From Laterigemmans sp052161645 (GTDB lineage: Bacteria; Planctomycetota; Planctomycetia; Pirellulales; Pirellulaceae): DNA of 64,000 nt. The translations under genes and the position numbers were made by a program. The notes beneath the pieces are model-generated. The model made no database searches, was not told the origin of the DNA, and was given only the letters and a program-made list of their open reading frames with translations. The stretch lies in assembly GCA_052161645.1 (NCBI GenBank), contig CP197414.1, one strand, 5' to 3'. This document shows positions 43,531 to 53,015 of the stretch, piece by piece. Position 1 is the stretch's first letter. Each line of letters starts with the position of its first letter.

Positions 43531-45600
43531 ATGACACGTTATCCGACTGCTACGTCTTTTGTTGTTGGGGTCATTCTGTCGCTGGGAGTGGGGCTTGAGG
43601 ATGCGCGGCCGCAATCACCTGAGCTTGCTGAATGGCAGCAGCCAACGGAAGCACGGTTGAAGGCGATCTACGAAAGCGGCGAGTTTCGCCCTCGTTCTTT
43701 CCGGTCACAATGGCTGCCCGACAGCTTGGGATATTTCGTTCTTGAAGTTAACGGTGTAACGAAGAAATCAGCCTGGGTGAGATATGACGTTCACAGTGGC
43801 GAACCTGTTCCCGAGCATACTGATGGAGAACCACCAGTCATCGGCGACTCACTGTTATCGCCCGACGGAAACCGTCTGTTAGAGCATCGTGGAGGTGATG
43901 TATTTGTTCGTGAGCTTGCCAGCAACGAGCGGGTTCAAATCAGTCCCGATGCTTCTGGTCGCGACGTCTCGTTTCAAAAGTTAGCCTGGAGTCCCGACGG
44001 TAGCCGTATCGTGTTTGTCGAGTCTGATTCATCTGACGTTCGCCAACGTGCGGTTCTTGTTCCCGATGATCCGTCTTACCCGGGGGTAAATCACCGTCGC
44101 TTCGCTAGGGTCGGCGAGGAAATCGCGAAGTTACGTGTGGGGGTTGTTGATGCCGACGGACAAAATCTGCAATGGCTTCCCCTCGAATCACCGGATGAAG
44201 GTTTTTATCTGGGACAAGTCAGCTGGGCGGGAAACTCGGAAGAGGTGTTGGTGGAGGTGCTCAGCCGCTTTCGGAATCAACGTAGCTTCTTCCTGGCAAC
44301 TGCGAATGAGTTGAAGCTGATCTTTCACGAGGAAAACGAGGCCTGGGCGGTCGCGAGCCAGGGAAAGAACTTGGGGCTGACGTGGATCGATGCTGGTGAG
44401 AAGTTTGTCGTCGTCAGCGAAAAGGACGGTTGGCGGCACGCGTATTTATATTCTCGCGAAGGTCAGGAATTGTCGCTGCTGACAGCGGGGGATTACGACA
44501 TGATTGATCGGGCGGCGATTGATGAGGCTGGAGGTTGGTATTACTTTTACGCTTCACCCGACAATGCGACTCAAAAGTATCTGAATCGCGTGCCCCTTGA
44601 CGGGACTGGCAAATTGGAACGTGTTACGCCCGATGACCAACCCGGCACGCACGAGTATGTCTTTTCGCCCGATTTCAAGTGGGCATTCCACACCTATTCG
44701 CGTTTGGATGTGCCCCCCGTGGTCGAGCTTGTGGAGCTACCCAACCACAGTATCGTGCGAGTCCTGGAGAGCAACAGCCAGCTTCAGGCAAGCATGCGGG
44801 AAATCGGCGCCTCGCCGACGGAATTTCTGGAACTTGAAATTGGTAACGATATTTCCATGGATGCGTGGATGATTAAACCACGTGATTTCGATCCTGAGAA
44901 AAAGTATCCAGTGCTGGTTTACGTCTATGGCGAACCTCACGCACAAACGGTTTTGGACCAATGGGGCGCCGCTCAGATTGATTTTCATCGAGTCGTTGCT
45001 GATTTGGGGTATTTGGTGGTGTCGATCGATAATCGAGGGACGCCTGCACCGAAGGGAGCCGCCTGGCGACGCGCCGTTTTTGGCAGCCTGGGGCCGTTGT
45101 CGACCGAAGAGCAAAAGGCCGGCCTTCAGGAATTGGGGCGGATGTGCCCGTTCGTCGATTTGTCACGAGTTGGGATCTGGGGCTGGAGCGGTGGTGGCTC
45201 CAACACCCTGAACGCCCTGTTCCGCAAGCCCGACTCGTACCATGTCGGCATCGCAGTTGTGCCGAAACCACAGCCCCATCTCTATAATGCTTGGTTCCAA
45301 GAAATCTTCATGCGGACACGCGATGTGAACCGTGAAGGATACGAACAAGCGGCTGCAATGAACTATGCTGAGGGCTTAAAAGGGAAACTGCTGATTATTA
45401 GCGGATCGGGGGAAACCAATACGCACATTCAGATTATCGAAGGGTTGGTCGATCGACTGATCGAACTTGGCAAATCATTTGATTATATGGTGTATCCCAA
45501 TCGGGATCACGGATTGCGAGAAGGAGACGGAACGCTGGTGCACGTAAGGATGCTAATTATCCGGTATCTGCTCGAGCATTTGCCGCCAGGGCCCCGTTAA
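43531..45600 (+). CDS. S9 family prolyl oligopeptidase-like peptidase (DPP-IV type), exported
   Basis: The 689-residue product has a signal sequence (TSFVVGVILSLGVG), an N-terminal beta-propeller of the DPP-IV type (for example FQKLAWSPDGSRIVFVE) and a C-terminal alpha/beta-hydrolase domain. The nucleophile is Ser553 in GWSGGG and the His is residue 660 in PNRDHG. The position of the acidic triad member holds Glu628 (SGSGETNTH) instead of Asp; the Glu-His spacing of 32 equals that of Asp708-His740 in human DPP-IV. ATG 43531 is chosen over a TTG at 43513. It probably degrades peptides in the periplasm-like space, provided the Glu supports catalysis. Confidence 0.85.
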   Translation: MTRYPTATSFVVGVILSLGVGLEDARPQSPELAEWQQPTEARLKAIYESGEFRPRSFRSQWLPDSLGYFVLEVNGVTKKSAWVRYDVHSGEPVPEHTDGEPPVIGDSLLSPDGNRLLEHRGGDVFVRELASNERVQISPDASGRDVSFQKLAWSPDGSRIVFVESDSSDVRQRAVLVPDDPSYPGVNHRRFARVGEEIAKLRVGVVDADGQNLQWLPLESPDEGFYLGQVSWAGNSEEVLVEVLSRFRNQRSFFLATANELKLIFHEENEAWAVASQGKNLGLTWIDAGEKFVVVSEKDGWRHAYLYSREGQELSLLTAGDYDMIDRAAIDEAGGWYYFYASPDNATQKYLNRVPLDGTGKLERVTPDDQPGTHEYVFSPDFKWAFHTYSRLDVPPVVELVELPNHSIVRVLESNSQLQASMREIGASPTEFLELEIGNDISMDAWMIKPRDFDPEKKYPVLVYVYGEPHAQTVLDQWGAAQIDFHRVVADLGYLVVSIDNRGTPAPKGAAWRRAVFGSLGPLSTEEQKAGLQELGRMCPFVDLSRVGIWGWSGGGSNTLNALFRKPDSYHVGIAVVPKPQPHLYNAWFQEIFMRTRDVNREGYEQAAAMNYAEGLKGKLLIISGSGETNTHIQIIEGLVDRLIELGKSFDYMVYPNRDHGLREGDGTLVHVRMLIIRYLLEHLPPGPR

Positions 45601-45684
45601 CCAAAGCATTTTCCTTAGTGAAGTCTCGGCTGAAACTTCCGGTACACTGTCCAGCAAACTCGTATCCTCTATCTCATTGATTCT

Positions 45685-46743
45685 ATGTCAACTCGAGTAA
45701 CACGTATCTTCGCCCCTCTTATTGCGACTGTCTATTTTGCCGCACTTGCCCTTGGTGCTGCTCAGCAACTGTGCGCAAGCGAACATCCCGTTCCCGAGAG
45801 TCCACTGTGGCTGACTTATTCTGGTGGGTCGGGGCCAGGCGCTGGGAAGCATGTCGTGTTGATTGCCGCGGATCAGGAATATCGCAGTGAGTATTCGATG
45901 CCAATGCTGGCCCGAATTCTGGCAAAGCATCACGGGTTTCATTGTACCGTTTTGTTCAGTCTTAATCGAAACAACGAAGTTGACCCCACTCAAAAAATTC
46001 GCTGGGAGGACAAGACAGTCACGCATAATATTCCAGGCCTTGAGTATCTGGAGAAGTGTGATCTTGTAATTCTTTTTAGCCGTCTTTTGTCGTTGCCGGA
46101 TGAGCAGCTGCAGTATTTTTATGATTACCTTGATGCGGGAAAACCGATGATTGGTATCCGCACAGCGAATCACGGGTTCATTGACTTCGACTATCGAGTG
46201 CATGGCAAGAAAGTCAATTTCGGAGAAGATGTGCTGGGTGGCTCGTTCCGCAGCCATCATGGTCGCTGGCAGCAGGATTCGACACGAGGCATTATTGTCG
46301 AGGAAAACAAGCACCATCCAATATTAGCGGGAGTCGAAGATATCTGGGGTACATCGGATGTCTATCGTACCTTCGCGGAGGGTAGCAGTTTGCCCGCAGA
46401 CTGCTTGCCGCTGGTTAATGGTCAGCCGCTGACGGGCCGCAAGCATGATGATCCTGTTAACGAAAAGCTGTCTCCGTTGCCGGTGGCGTGGGTGAAGACA
46501 TGGACTGGTAACAATGGGCACGCCGCGAGAGTCTTTCATCTTACGATGGGCAGCGCGCGAGATTTTCAAAGTGAAGGAGTTCGCCGTTTGACCGTCAACG
46601 CAGCCTACTGGTGTCTGCAGATGGATGAGCATATTGATGCCCAGTCACGGATGGACATCGTCGGGACGTATACCCCGCCTGATAGTGGATTTGCATACGA
46701 GAAACTCAACATTGTGCCTCGCAAACCTAGCTTTTATAAATGA
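45685..46743 (+). CDS. Exported ThuA-domain protein
   Basis: The 352-residue product has a signal peptide (IATVYFAALALGAAQQLCAS) and a ThuA-like domain, related to class I glutamine-amidotransferase folds and first named from trehalose utilisation. Supporting segments are KHVVLIAADQEYRSE, a flavodoxin-like first strand, CDLVILFSRLLSLPDEQ, GIRTANHGF, and HPILAGVEDIWGTSDVY. Planctomycete genomes carry many such proteins, often beside Gfo/Idh oxidoreductases and cytochromes; here the neighbours are a peptidase and a membrane protein. The catalytic role is not known. Confidence 0.85.
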   Translation: MSTRVTRIFAPLIATVYFAALALGAAQQLCASEHPVPESPLWLTYSGGSGPGAGKHVVLIAADQEYRSEYSMPMLARILAKHHGFHCTVLFSLNRNNEVDPTQKIRWEDKTVTHNIPGLEYLEKCDLVILFSRLLSLPDEQLQYFYDYLDAGKPMIGIRTANHGFIDFDYRVHGKKVNFGEDVLGGSFRSHHGRWQQDSTRGIIVEENKHHPILAGVEDIWGTSDVYRTFAEGSSLPADCLPLVNGQPLTGRKHDDPVNEKLSPLPVAWVKTWTGNNGHAARVFHLTMGSARDFQSEGVRRLTVNAAYWCLQMDEHIDAQSRMDIVGTYTPPDSGFAYEKLNIVPRKPSFYK

Positions 46744-46897
46744 ACGTTTGTCGCGATGAATGTATGGCAACTTTGCCCAACTGGCGAGTTGCCTGGCAGC
46801 AAAAGATCATTTGTGAAACTTCTTGCCTTATTTTTAGACGCAGAAGTTATCGGCGGGGCGGCAGCGATTTGCTACTTGAAGCTGGGAGATGAGATAT

Positions 46898-48523
46898 CTA
46901 TCCGCCACACCCCCCACACCCGCCGCATCCTCCACCGCCGCAACCTCCACCGCCGCCGCCGTCGCTGCCACCAAAGATGGCGCCTCCATCACCCCCGGAC
47001 ATATTGCCAGCTTGGGATTTTAAGCTGTTGTAAAAGCTCGCGTCTTCGCCGATGGCGAACTGGCTCATGAAGGCGGCGCCGTACAGTCCCATCAAGAATG
47101 GCGCGTCCATTTCGGGAGTCGTTTCATATCCTTTGTTGTTGAGATCGTCGATTTCTTTCTTGTCTCTTTTGGATTTAGGATATTGATCTTGCAGGCGTTT
47201 GATGAATTGATCTCCCAATCGCGTTCGCCTGGGAAACGACACCCAAAACGCGATAAATGTGATCCCGGTCACGATCAACAAGACGACTAAAAAACCTACG
47301 GGACGATCTCGCGTTACGCCAACAGCACAGCGAGCGATTCCAAGTAACAGTAACAATCCGATGGGCCCCGCGGATGTTAAGCCGCGTGATAGCTTTTCAC
47401 TCGCAGAGCTCCACAAGTCGAGTTGCTCCAGTTTGATGGATATTCTGTTCAGTTCTGCGTGGAGCTGCTTAGAAAACTTATCGAGCTTAATTCCTGACTC
47501 TTTGCGGCCGATTGATTTTTCCGCAGCATTTAAGATGACGAGATCTTCTTCACTATCTGTAAACGTCCGCGGAGCTGTCGTGGGGGTGACGCTTGTGACA
47601 CCTTGGAAAGTGGAACTTAAATTGGTTGTCAGGCCCTCAGCGGTACTGACATCACTTACCAGTCGATTGCCGACATACCTAATTCGCCCTGCTGCTCGCA
47701 ACCTGGCGATCACCGCCATCACAGCCCGGTTGTATCCACCGACCAAGATCGCGGAGGCTGCCCAGCCAAGTTGATCGGAGCTGGGGGGTAATTGAGCTGC
47801 GGCACTCTCTGGACGCAGTCGAGATCTCAACAGCACGCTGAAGATCAATGCCACCATAAACAGCACTATGTAAATTAACAAAAAGCTTGGTCCATCCACC
47901 GCAAGAAAAGCGGCTCCAAGCATTTGGTCGGACGCCACAATAGCGACCGGAGCCGAAGCGCAGGCGCCGGCTTTTGCCACTTGTGCCCAAGCCGGCTTAG
48001 GGATCACCCAGTTCTTGCCGCGATCGACTCGAACCGATTGAATGGATTGGCGAAAACGTTCTTCGCTGGCTGGCCAGATATCTTCGGGTGGCGCTTCGTC
48101 AAAAGTCCGGTGATAGGAATCGACAGTTCGAGCGTATAGGTCTTCGTAACGTTCACGCTCATGCTGCCCTCCTTTGGTGGGGCCATGATGCAAGGGTTGT
48201 CGTAGCACATCACGGCACAGGTCGTTCCAGTAGCTTCGGGTGTAGACCATGTGCAGATGCCAGGCTTGGTCGATGTCGTCCGACGGCGTAACCGTATGTC
48301 CAGCCGTGATCGCCAGTTCCAGGAATCGCTTGTATTCAACAATGACGCGCCCCGCGTAACGCATTGTCCAATTGTTTTCCCGCGCCAGACGCTCGCTGAA
48401 TTTCAAACGGCTGTTCGAATCATCTAAATCAAATCGTTCCAGCCTAATACGAAGCGATGGACCAGAATCGGTCGTTGTGTTGCTTGATTCCTGGTGGTTT
48501 CGATCTGCAAGAGGGCGAAGCAT
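46898..48523 (-). CDS. TIGR04222-like membrane protein with Gly/Cys-rich C-terminus
   Basis: The 541-residue product has a soluble N-terminal domain with DDIDQAWHLHMVYTRSYW, a pattern known from glycine-rich-domain (GRDP-like) proteins. Membrane segments follow (LLIYIVLFMVALIFSVLL; GLLLLLGIARCAV; VGFLVVLLIVTGITFIAFWV), then a tail of about 30 residues made almost entirely of Gly and Cys (CGGGGCGGCGGCGG). This matches the TIGR04222 family. The function is unknown; the tail could be a protein-interaction or metal-binding element. ATG 48523 is used; the TTG two codons upstream is ignored. It lies 146 bases after the M56 peptidase gene on the same strand. Confidence 0.75.
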   Translation of the reverse strand: MLRPLADRNHQESSNTTTDSGPSLRIRLERFDLDDSNSRLKFSERLARENNWTMRYAGRVIVEYKRFLELAITAGHTVTPSDDIDQAWHLHMVYTRSYWNDLCRDVLRQPLHHGPTKGGQHERERYEDLYARTVDSYHRTFDEAPPEDIWPASEERFRQSIQSVRVDRGKNWVIPKPAWAQVAKAGACASAPVAIVASDQMLGAAFLAVDGPSFLLIYIVLFMVALIFSVLLRSRLRPESAAAQLPPSSDQLGWAASAILVGGYNRAVMAVIARLRAAGRIRYVGNRLVSDVSTAEGLTTNLSSTFQGVTSVTPTTAPRTFTDSEEDLVILNAAEKSIGRKESGIKLDKFSKQLHAELNRISIKLEQLDLWSSASEKLSRGLTSAGPIGLLLLLGIARCAVGVTRDRPVGFLVVLLIVTGITFIAFWVSFPRRTRLGDQFIKRLQDQYPKSKRDKKEIDDLNNKGYETTPEMDAPFLMGLYGAAFMSQFAIGEDASFYNSLKSQAGNMSGGDGGAIFGGSDGGGGGGCGGGGCGGCGGCGG

Positions 48524-48669
48524 ACTCAAGCCTCCGAATTGGAATACGCGTTGCGTGGCTGGCGGTCCAGCGAGAGTGAGAGCCGCAGACGCGTGTTCTG
48601 CTAGGCTTAATCTCGGCGGTTTCAGGGCGCTGCATCTCGAACGGCATGGTGATCGAGTTTACAGAGTTA

Positions 48670-50931
48670 CTATTCAGGCGTTCCCTGGTTGTTGGCTGGC
48701 GGCAGTGCGGGGAAGTCTAACGGTGTTTTCCTTTTCGCTGGGGTGATAGCTTGCGAATCGAGGGCTTCGCTTGGCATTTGAAACTCGCGAGGGGTAATGA
48801 TGTACAGTGAGACTTGTTTGTCATCGTCCGCGGAGGGCATCGCGAATGCTAAGTGAATTTCCTTCGGAACATTGATGGCGATTTCAGCTTGCTCCTTGCG
48901 AACATCAGGAACCTGTAAGGTAAGTTCTTCGCCGAGATTTTGATAAGAAAACTGGCGCACATCCCGGATGGTGCTGCGTTCAAACTTTATCTTCAGCTCG
49001 ATATGATTTTCTTGGATTGACGACACCACTTGGCATTCCAGTCCGTCTTTTTCCACTTTCGCATAGGAGGGTCTGGTAATAAATGGTCTTTCTGTTAGGT
49101 CCGCGATTGTCACAGACTGGCCGTTGAAGACTCTGAGTTTTGGATTATGCAGGATTTTTGTCCCTGGCGCATGCTGGATTTCTTCAGAAATTTGCTCGTA
49201 TTGTTTTGGCTGCAGCAGGCAAGTTACCACCGGGGCACGACCGACGTCTGACTTCATAATGTCCCAGCTAAGTGGTAGCGATTTGAATAGGTCCTGCTCC
49301 ACGCTTATGATTTGGAATTCGATGGTGAGCTGTTTGCTGATCCCATACTTTTGAATACGGGTCAATTCTTGATTGATTAGTTTGTGGAAACTTTCGGGGC
49401 CTTGTGCTGTGATCTTGCCGCCGACGATTACTTTACATCCCTCCGGCGCGATCGAGTCGAGTCGGGAGGACAAAGCCAAGGTTGCTTGATTGAAATCACA
49501 GTCTAGTTCTTTCTGAATGCATCCGATGGTGGGTAAGCTGGAGTGGTAGACGATCCTGCTAGCCTTATCTGCTTTCTCGAATCCGCCGACGGTAGCGAAA
49601 ATGGGGAGAGCTGGTTGCACGCCCTGGGGCTGCCTGGGAAGGCGAGGGGGCGGTGGCAAGGTTTGGGGCGGAGTTAAAGCGGACGGCACCGGTGGCTGTG
49701 AAAGGCTCGCCGGAGCGTTTCTTGAATCGGTTTCGTCCTCGTTTCCCATGCTTGCCCCCGGTAGCACAAACATGGCTCCGGCAAACAACACAACCAACGT
49801 CCACCAAGGTCGTCTAGGCAATGCTTGTTCCGTTAAATTCATAATTCGCTCCATCCTTTTAGTTGTCAGTTCGACAGGCCGCACGCCGGGCAGCAGCGGC
49901 GCCACCTGAAAGTCGTGCTTCCTTTCTAATACCGTTAAGAGGCTGCGCGCATATACGGCGGGTGAACACCGTAGGCTGGCAACCGTCTCTTCATCACAAC
50001 TCAACTCTGTCGCTCGCTCAAAGCGATTGGACGCAAGGCTGACCAGCGGATGAAACCACCAGAGGCAGCGGGCCAGCGTTTGAATGGCCGACCACCATAG
50101 ATCACCCCGGCGAATGTGAATTAATTCATGTGCGATCAACATCCGCAATTCGTCTTGGCTGCAGCCTCTTTCCAGCACTTTGGGAAGCAAAATTCTCGGT
50201 CTGCATAATCCAACCACTGCTGGTCCAATCAAACAGTCTATGACCTCAAGGCGGACATGCTGTGTAAAGCTGGGACGCCACAAGGTGTGGTTTTTGCGAA
50301 GCAGTGTGCTGCGTGTTTCGTTGAAGATTCGTCTGGTTGAAGCTTGACCAACAACGCGGTGCTCCTGAACGCGACGCAGGAAGGTCAGCAGGCGGCTGAT
50401 GGAAATCATTAAGTAAACCGTGCTGCCAGCGAACAAGAGGATCAGCAAATTTTGCCAACCAAACGCGTCTGAGGAATGGCTACCGGTAGATTTATATGTC
50501 GTGCTGCGGTTGGGTTGCACAAGCTTTGTTTGCGGTGAGTCGAGTGAGATATCTGTCGAACTCCTGGGAGTTCCAGCAGTCTCCAGTGGCCCGTTTGCTG
50601 GAGTCGACTTGTCTTCGTCCCTAGCTTGGATCTTAAATGTGGAATGAAACCTGCTGCTGCGCGGTTCAACCTGCGTGGCTGGTTCGCGGGACGTTTTAGT
50701 GAGCACCCCATTGCTGACCCAAATAAAGGGACTTGCCGGTGATGCAAGCACGGGCGGTACAATGCATTTCAGCAACACCAGGCCCCACAGAGCGTGACAC
50801 AGGTGCGGCCGGTTCGTGCCGAGCAATCGCGTGAGGACGAGAACGATGCAGATCAAAAACGTCAATTGGCCAAGTTGCGTGAGGGTCAGCAACCAGCCTG
50901 TTTCAAGCCAGGAGACCGCTGGAGGGTTCAT
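48670..50931 (-). CDS. M56 (BlaR1-like) membrane metallopeptidase with secretin-like C-terminal domain
   Basis: The 753-residue product has N-terminal membrane helices, the zinc site HELIH (268-272) in MLIAHELIHIRRGD with the later SCDEETVA, and a helix ending the peptidase part (PWWTLVVLFAGAMFVLPG). A Pro-rich linker follows. The last 280 residues are not a beta-lactam sensor: LTIEFQIISVEQDLF and ILHNPKLRVFNGQSVTI resemble the beta domain of secretins. The start ATG overlaps the TGA of the upstream BlaI-type repressor as ATGA and follows AAAGG. By analogy to BlaR1/BlaI, the peptidase should respond to an outside signal and lead to loss of the repressor. The signal is unknown. Confidence 0.85.
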   Translation of the reverse strand: MNPPAVSWLETGWLLTLTQLGQLTFLICIVLVLTRLLGTNRPHLCHALWGLVLLKCIVPPVLASPASPFIWVSNGVLTKTSREPATQVEPRSSRFHSTFKIQARDEDKSTPANGPLETAGTPRSSTDISLDSPQTKLVQPNRSTTYKSTGSHSSDAFGWQNLLILLFAGSTVYLMISISRLLTFLRRVQEHRVVGQASTRRIFNETRSTLLRKNHTLWRPSFTQHVRLEVIDCLIGPAVVGLCRPRILLPKVLERGCSQDELRMLIAHELIHIRRGDLWWSAIQTLARCLWWFHPLVSLASNRFERATELSCDEETVASLRCSPAVYARSLLTVLERKHDFQVAPLLPGVRPVELTTKRMERIMNLTEQALPRRPWWTLVVLFAGAMFVLPGASMGNEDETDSRNAPASLSQPPVPSALTPPQTLPPPPRLPRQPQGVQPALPIFATVGGFEKADKASRIVYHSSLPTIGCIQKELDCDFNQATLALSSRLDSIAPEGCKVIVGGKITAQGPESFHKLINQELTRIQKYGISKQLTIEFQIISVEQDLFKSLPLSWDIMKSDVGRAPVVTCLLQPKQYEQISEEIQHAPGTKILHNPKLRVFNGQSVTIADLTERPFITRPSYAKVEKDGLECQVVSSIQENHIELKIKFERSTIRDVRQFSYQNLGEELTLQVPDVRKEQAEIAINVPKEIHLAFAMPSADDDKQVSLYIITPREFQMPSEALDSQAITPAKRKTPLDFPALPPANNQGTPE

Positions 50932-51332
50932 GGTCTGGGCCTTTCGTTGCTGGTGCCCTCGTGTTCTAGGCGATCGATTAATTCGCGTAGCTCGTCCAGA
51001 TCTTGACGTTCAATCCCCCGCTCCTCGATTAAATGGCGTACCAGCGGCATCGTTTCGCCGCCAAATAGCCGCTCCACCAGTTCATCAACCGTTTGGCGGA
51101 TCACGGTGCGGGGGCGTGCTTTCGCGGAATAAATTCGAGCACGACCTTGTAAACGACTGCTGGCATAACCTTTTTGTTCCAAGCGTCTTAAATACGTTTG
51201 GACAGTGGTCAGTTCGATCGTTCGCTGTAATTGGAGTGATTCGTGGATCTCACGTACGCTGGCCGGGCCCAGTTTCCAGAGTACGCGAGCAACATCCATC
51301 TCCCCTTTGGATAAGGCGGGGCGAGTCGTCAT
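50928..51332 (-). CDS. BlaI/MecI/CopY-family transcriptional repressor
   Basis: The 134-residue product is a winged-helix repressor: LSKGEMDVARVLWKLGPASV is the opening helix pair, ELTTVQTYLRRLEQKGYA the recognition helix and wing approach, and the C-terminal part (VDELVERLFGGE) the dimerisation region. Size and order match BlaI/MecI. The gene is followed, with an ATGA overlap, by its M56 peptidase partner. A palindrome of the BlaI type lies in its own promoter (51378-51393), so it probably represses its own operon until the peptidase inactivates it. Confidence 0.88.
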   Translation of the reverse strand: MTTRPALSKGEMDVARVLWKLGPASVREIHESLQLQRTIELTTVQTYLRRLEQKGYASSRLQGRARIYSAKARPRTVIRQTVDELVERLFGGETMPLVRHLIEERGIERQDLDELRELIDRLEHEGTSNERPRP

Positions 51333-51370
51333 TTTTGCGATCCGTCGAGGGAAGCATCAAGTACGAAACT

Positions 51371-51399
51371 ACGATATCAGTACAGTTGTACTGCGCCAA
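51371..51399 (-). promoter_or_regulatory. Promoter with embedded BlaI-type operator
   Basis: On the minus strand TTGGCG (51399-51394) and TATCGT (51376-51371) are 17 bases apart. The spacer is filled by a perfect 7-2-7 palindrome at 51378-51393, CAGTACA-GT-TGTACTG as read on the plus strand. It contains TACA-N2-TGTA, the known core of BlaI/MecI operators. Repressor binding would block RNA polymerase directly. Confidence 0.7.
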
Positions 51400-51476
51400 C
51401 AGCGAAATGGAAAAAGATCTTTCCAGACGGCAGGGGCTGTACGGATCATGTTTGATAACAGACAAGCTGGCTCAAA

Positions 51477-52832
51477 TCAGCGACGTGTCGCCGCGGAGGC
51501 TGCCAGTTCTTGCTTGATGGCAGCGAACGCAGGGTCGTTGGCCAAGTTGCTCCATTCGTTGGGATCGTTCTGATGGTCGTAGAGTTCTTCTGAGCCGTCA
51601 GGGTAAACAATGTAACGCCAGTTTCGAGTCCGCACGGCGAGATCACCCGGCTGAAACGTGGTGAAGGCTGGCCTGTCCCAGGTCTCTGTTGGATCTTTCA
51701 ATAGCGGCTTGAGACTGCGGCCTTCCAATCCCGCAGGCATTGGCACTCCAGTTAAATCACAAAGTGTCGGATAGATGTCGATCAAACCAACGGCGGCATC
51801 CGTACGGCGGTTCGATTCAACATCAGGGCCCGCAATAATCAAGGGGATACGAGTCGTTTCTTCCCACAAGGTGCGTTTGGCCCAATGTTGTTTTTCGCCA
51901 AGATGAAACCCATGGTCACTTAGCAAGATGACGATCGTCTGATTGCGATTGGGGCCCGCGTCGAGTCCCCGCAGTACTTCACCAACGCAATGATCAACAA
52001 AAGCGATCGAGGCTAGGTAAGCCTGCACTAGACTCCGCCATAGATCTTTGTCGACAACCTCGGCATGCCGTGGCGCAAAGTAGGTTTCCAGCGCGAACTC
52101 AGGATGGGGCAAGTCAGCTAAATCATCCGCGGAGACTGTTGGCAAAATGACGGTTTCTTCTGGGTACGCTGCGAACCATTTGGGCGGCACGTGCAGGGGA
52201 ACGTGCGGTCGCCGAAAGCCAACCGTTATGAAGAATGGCTTTTCATATGGCTGATGGAGAGCATCCGCCGCGGCTTGAGCTAATTCATAGTCGCCCATTT
52301 GACTGTCGTGCTGAGGCCATGGTCCCCAATCCCAAACGGGTTTCTCCCAATGGATTTTTCCAGGGGGGCGCGGGTTGCTGCCAGCATGGAAGATAGTTTG
52401 CCACGCTTCGGCGACCCAGCCATCGCCAGTGCCGTGATGGAAAATTTTGCCACCGCCCAGTGTCTGATATCCATGTTGGCGAAAATGAAGTGGAAAGGGA
52501 GGATGATTTCGTAGTGAAGCCAGCTGGCTGTATCGTTCAAAACCATAGCAACCAGTGGTCCGAGGGTATCGGCCTGAAAGCAGGCTGATTCGCGAAGGGC
52601 CGCAAAAAGTAGCCTGCACGTGGGCGTTTGTAAACAACACGCCGCGAGCAGCCAATGCGTCAATGTGCGGCGTTTGGACTTGGGGATGTCCAGCGAGGCA
52701 ACCTATCCAATCATTGAGATCATCGATGGCAATGACGAGCACATTTGGCTGAGCGGCCAGCGTCGAAGGCGAGAAGATCGCAGAAAAGCAGTTCAGCGCG
52801 GCGCAAAAAAGCACAGCCAAGTTGTAAGACAT
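51477..52832 (-). CDS. Secreted sulfatase (formylglycine type)
   Basis: The 451-residue product has a signal peptide (about 1-27) and the type I sulfatase fold. Metal-binding Asp residues appear in VLVIAIDDLND (37-38). The site of formylglycine modification is Cys77 in FCGPSR (C-x-P-S-R), and LLSDHGFHLGEK gives the later metal ligands. Sequence order resembles iduronate-2-sulfatase-like members. It should remove sulfate from a polysaccharide or glycoside outside the cytoplasm, in keeping with the many sulfatases of marine planctomycetes. No glycoside hydrolase stands directly beside it. Start ATG 52832 is clear. Confidence 0.88.
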   Translation of the reverse strand: MSYNLAVLFCAALNCFSAIFSPSTLAAQPNVLVIAIDDLNDWIGCLAGHPQVQTPHIDALAARGVLFTNAHVQATFCGPSRISLLSGRYPRTTGCYGFERYSQLASLRNHPPFPLHFRQHGYQTLGGGKIFHHGTGDGWVAEAWQTIFHAGSNPRPPGKIHWEKPVWDWGPWPQHDSQMGDYELAQAAADALHQPYEKPFFITVGFRRPHVPLHVPPKWFAAYPEETVILPTVSADDLADLPHPEFALETYFAPRHAEVVDKDLWRSLVQAYLASIAFVDHCVGEVLRGLDAGPNRNQTIVILLSDHGFHLGEKQHWAKRTLWEETTRIPLIIAGPDVESNRRTDAAVGLIDIYPTLCDLTGVPMPAGLEGRSLKPLLKDPTETWDRPAFTTFQPGDLAVRTRNWRYIVYPDGSEELYDHQNDPNEWSNLANDPAFAAIKQELAASAATRR

Positions 52833-53015
52833 TCACCCCTTCCCGCTGGAATTGCTCAAGCCACAATGTGCCCGGTGAGTTAGCTAATGTTTGCAGTATA
52901 ACATTGTTCGCTGAAGTGTGGTAGTGAAAGTAAGTCTTTATACCTCAATGAAGATCGGCGCCACTGTGGCGATATTGCTTTCAGGTGCACGATCTTTGCT
53001 GATGCGTTGGTGTCT

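Noticed and set aside
46744..46897. Small plus-strand gene starting near 46756
   Set aside because: The frame runs into the 3' end of the Gly/Cys-tailed protein gene, has no motif and no ribosome-binding site.
50816..51517. 233-residue plus-strand frame across the BlaI region
   Set aside because: It runs antisense through the repressor and its operator and has no conserved features.
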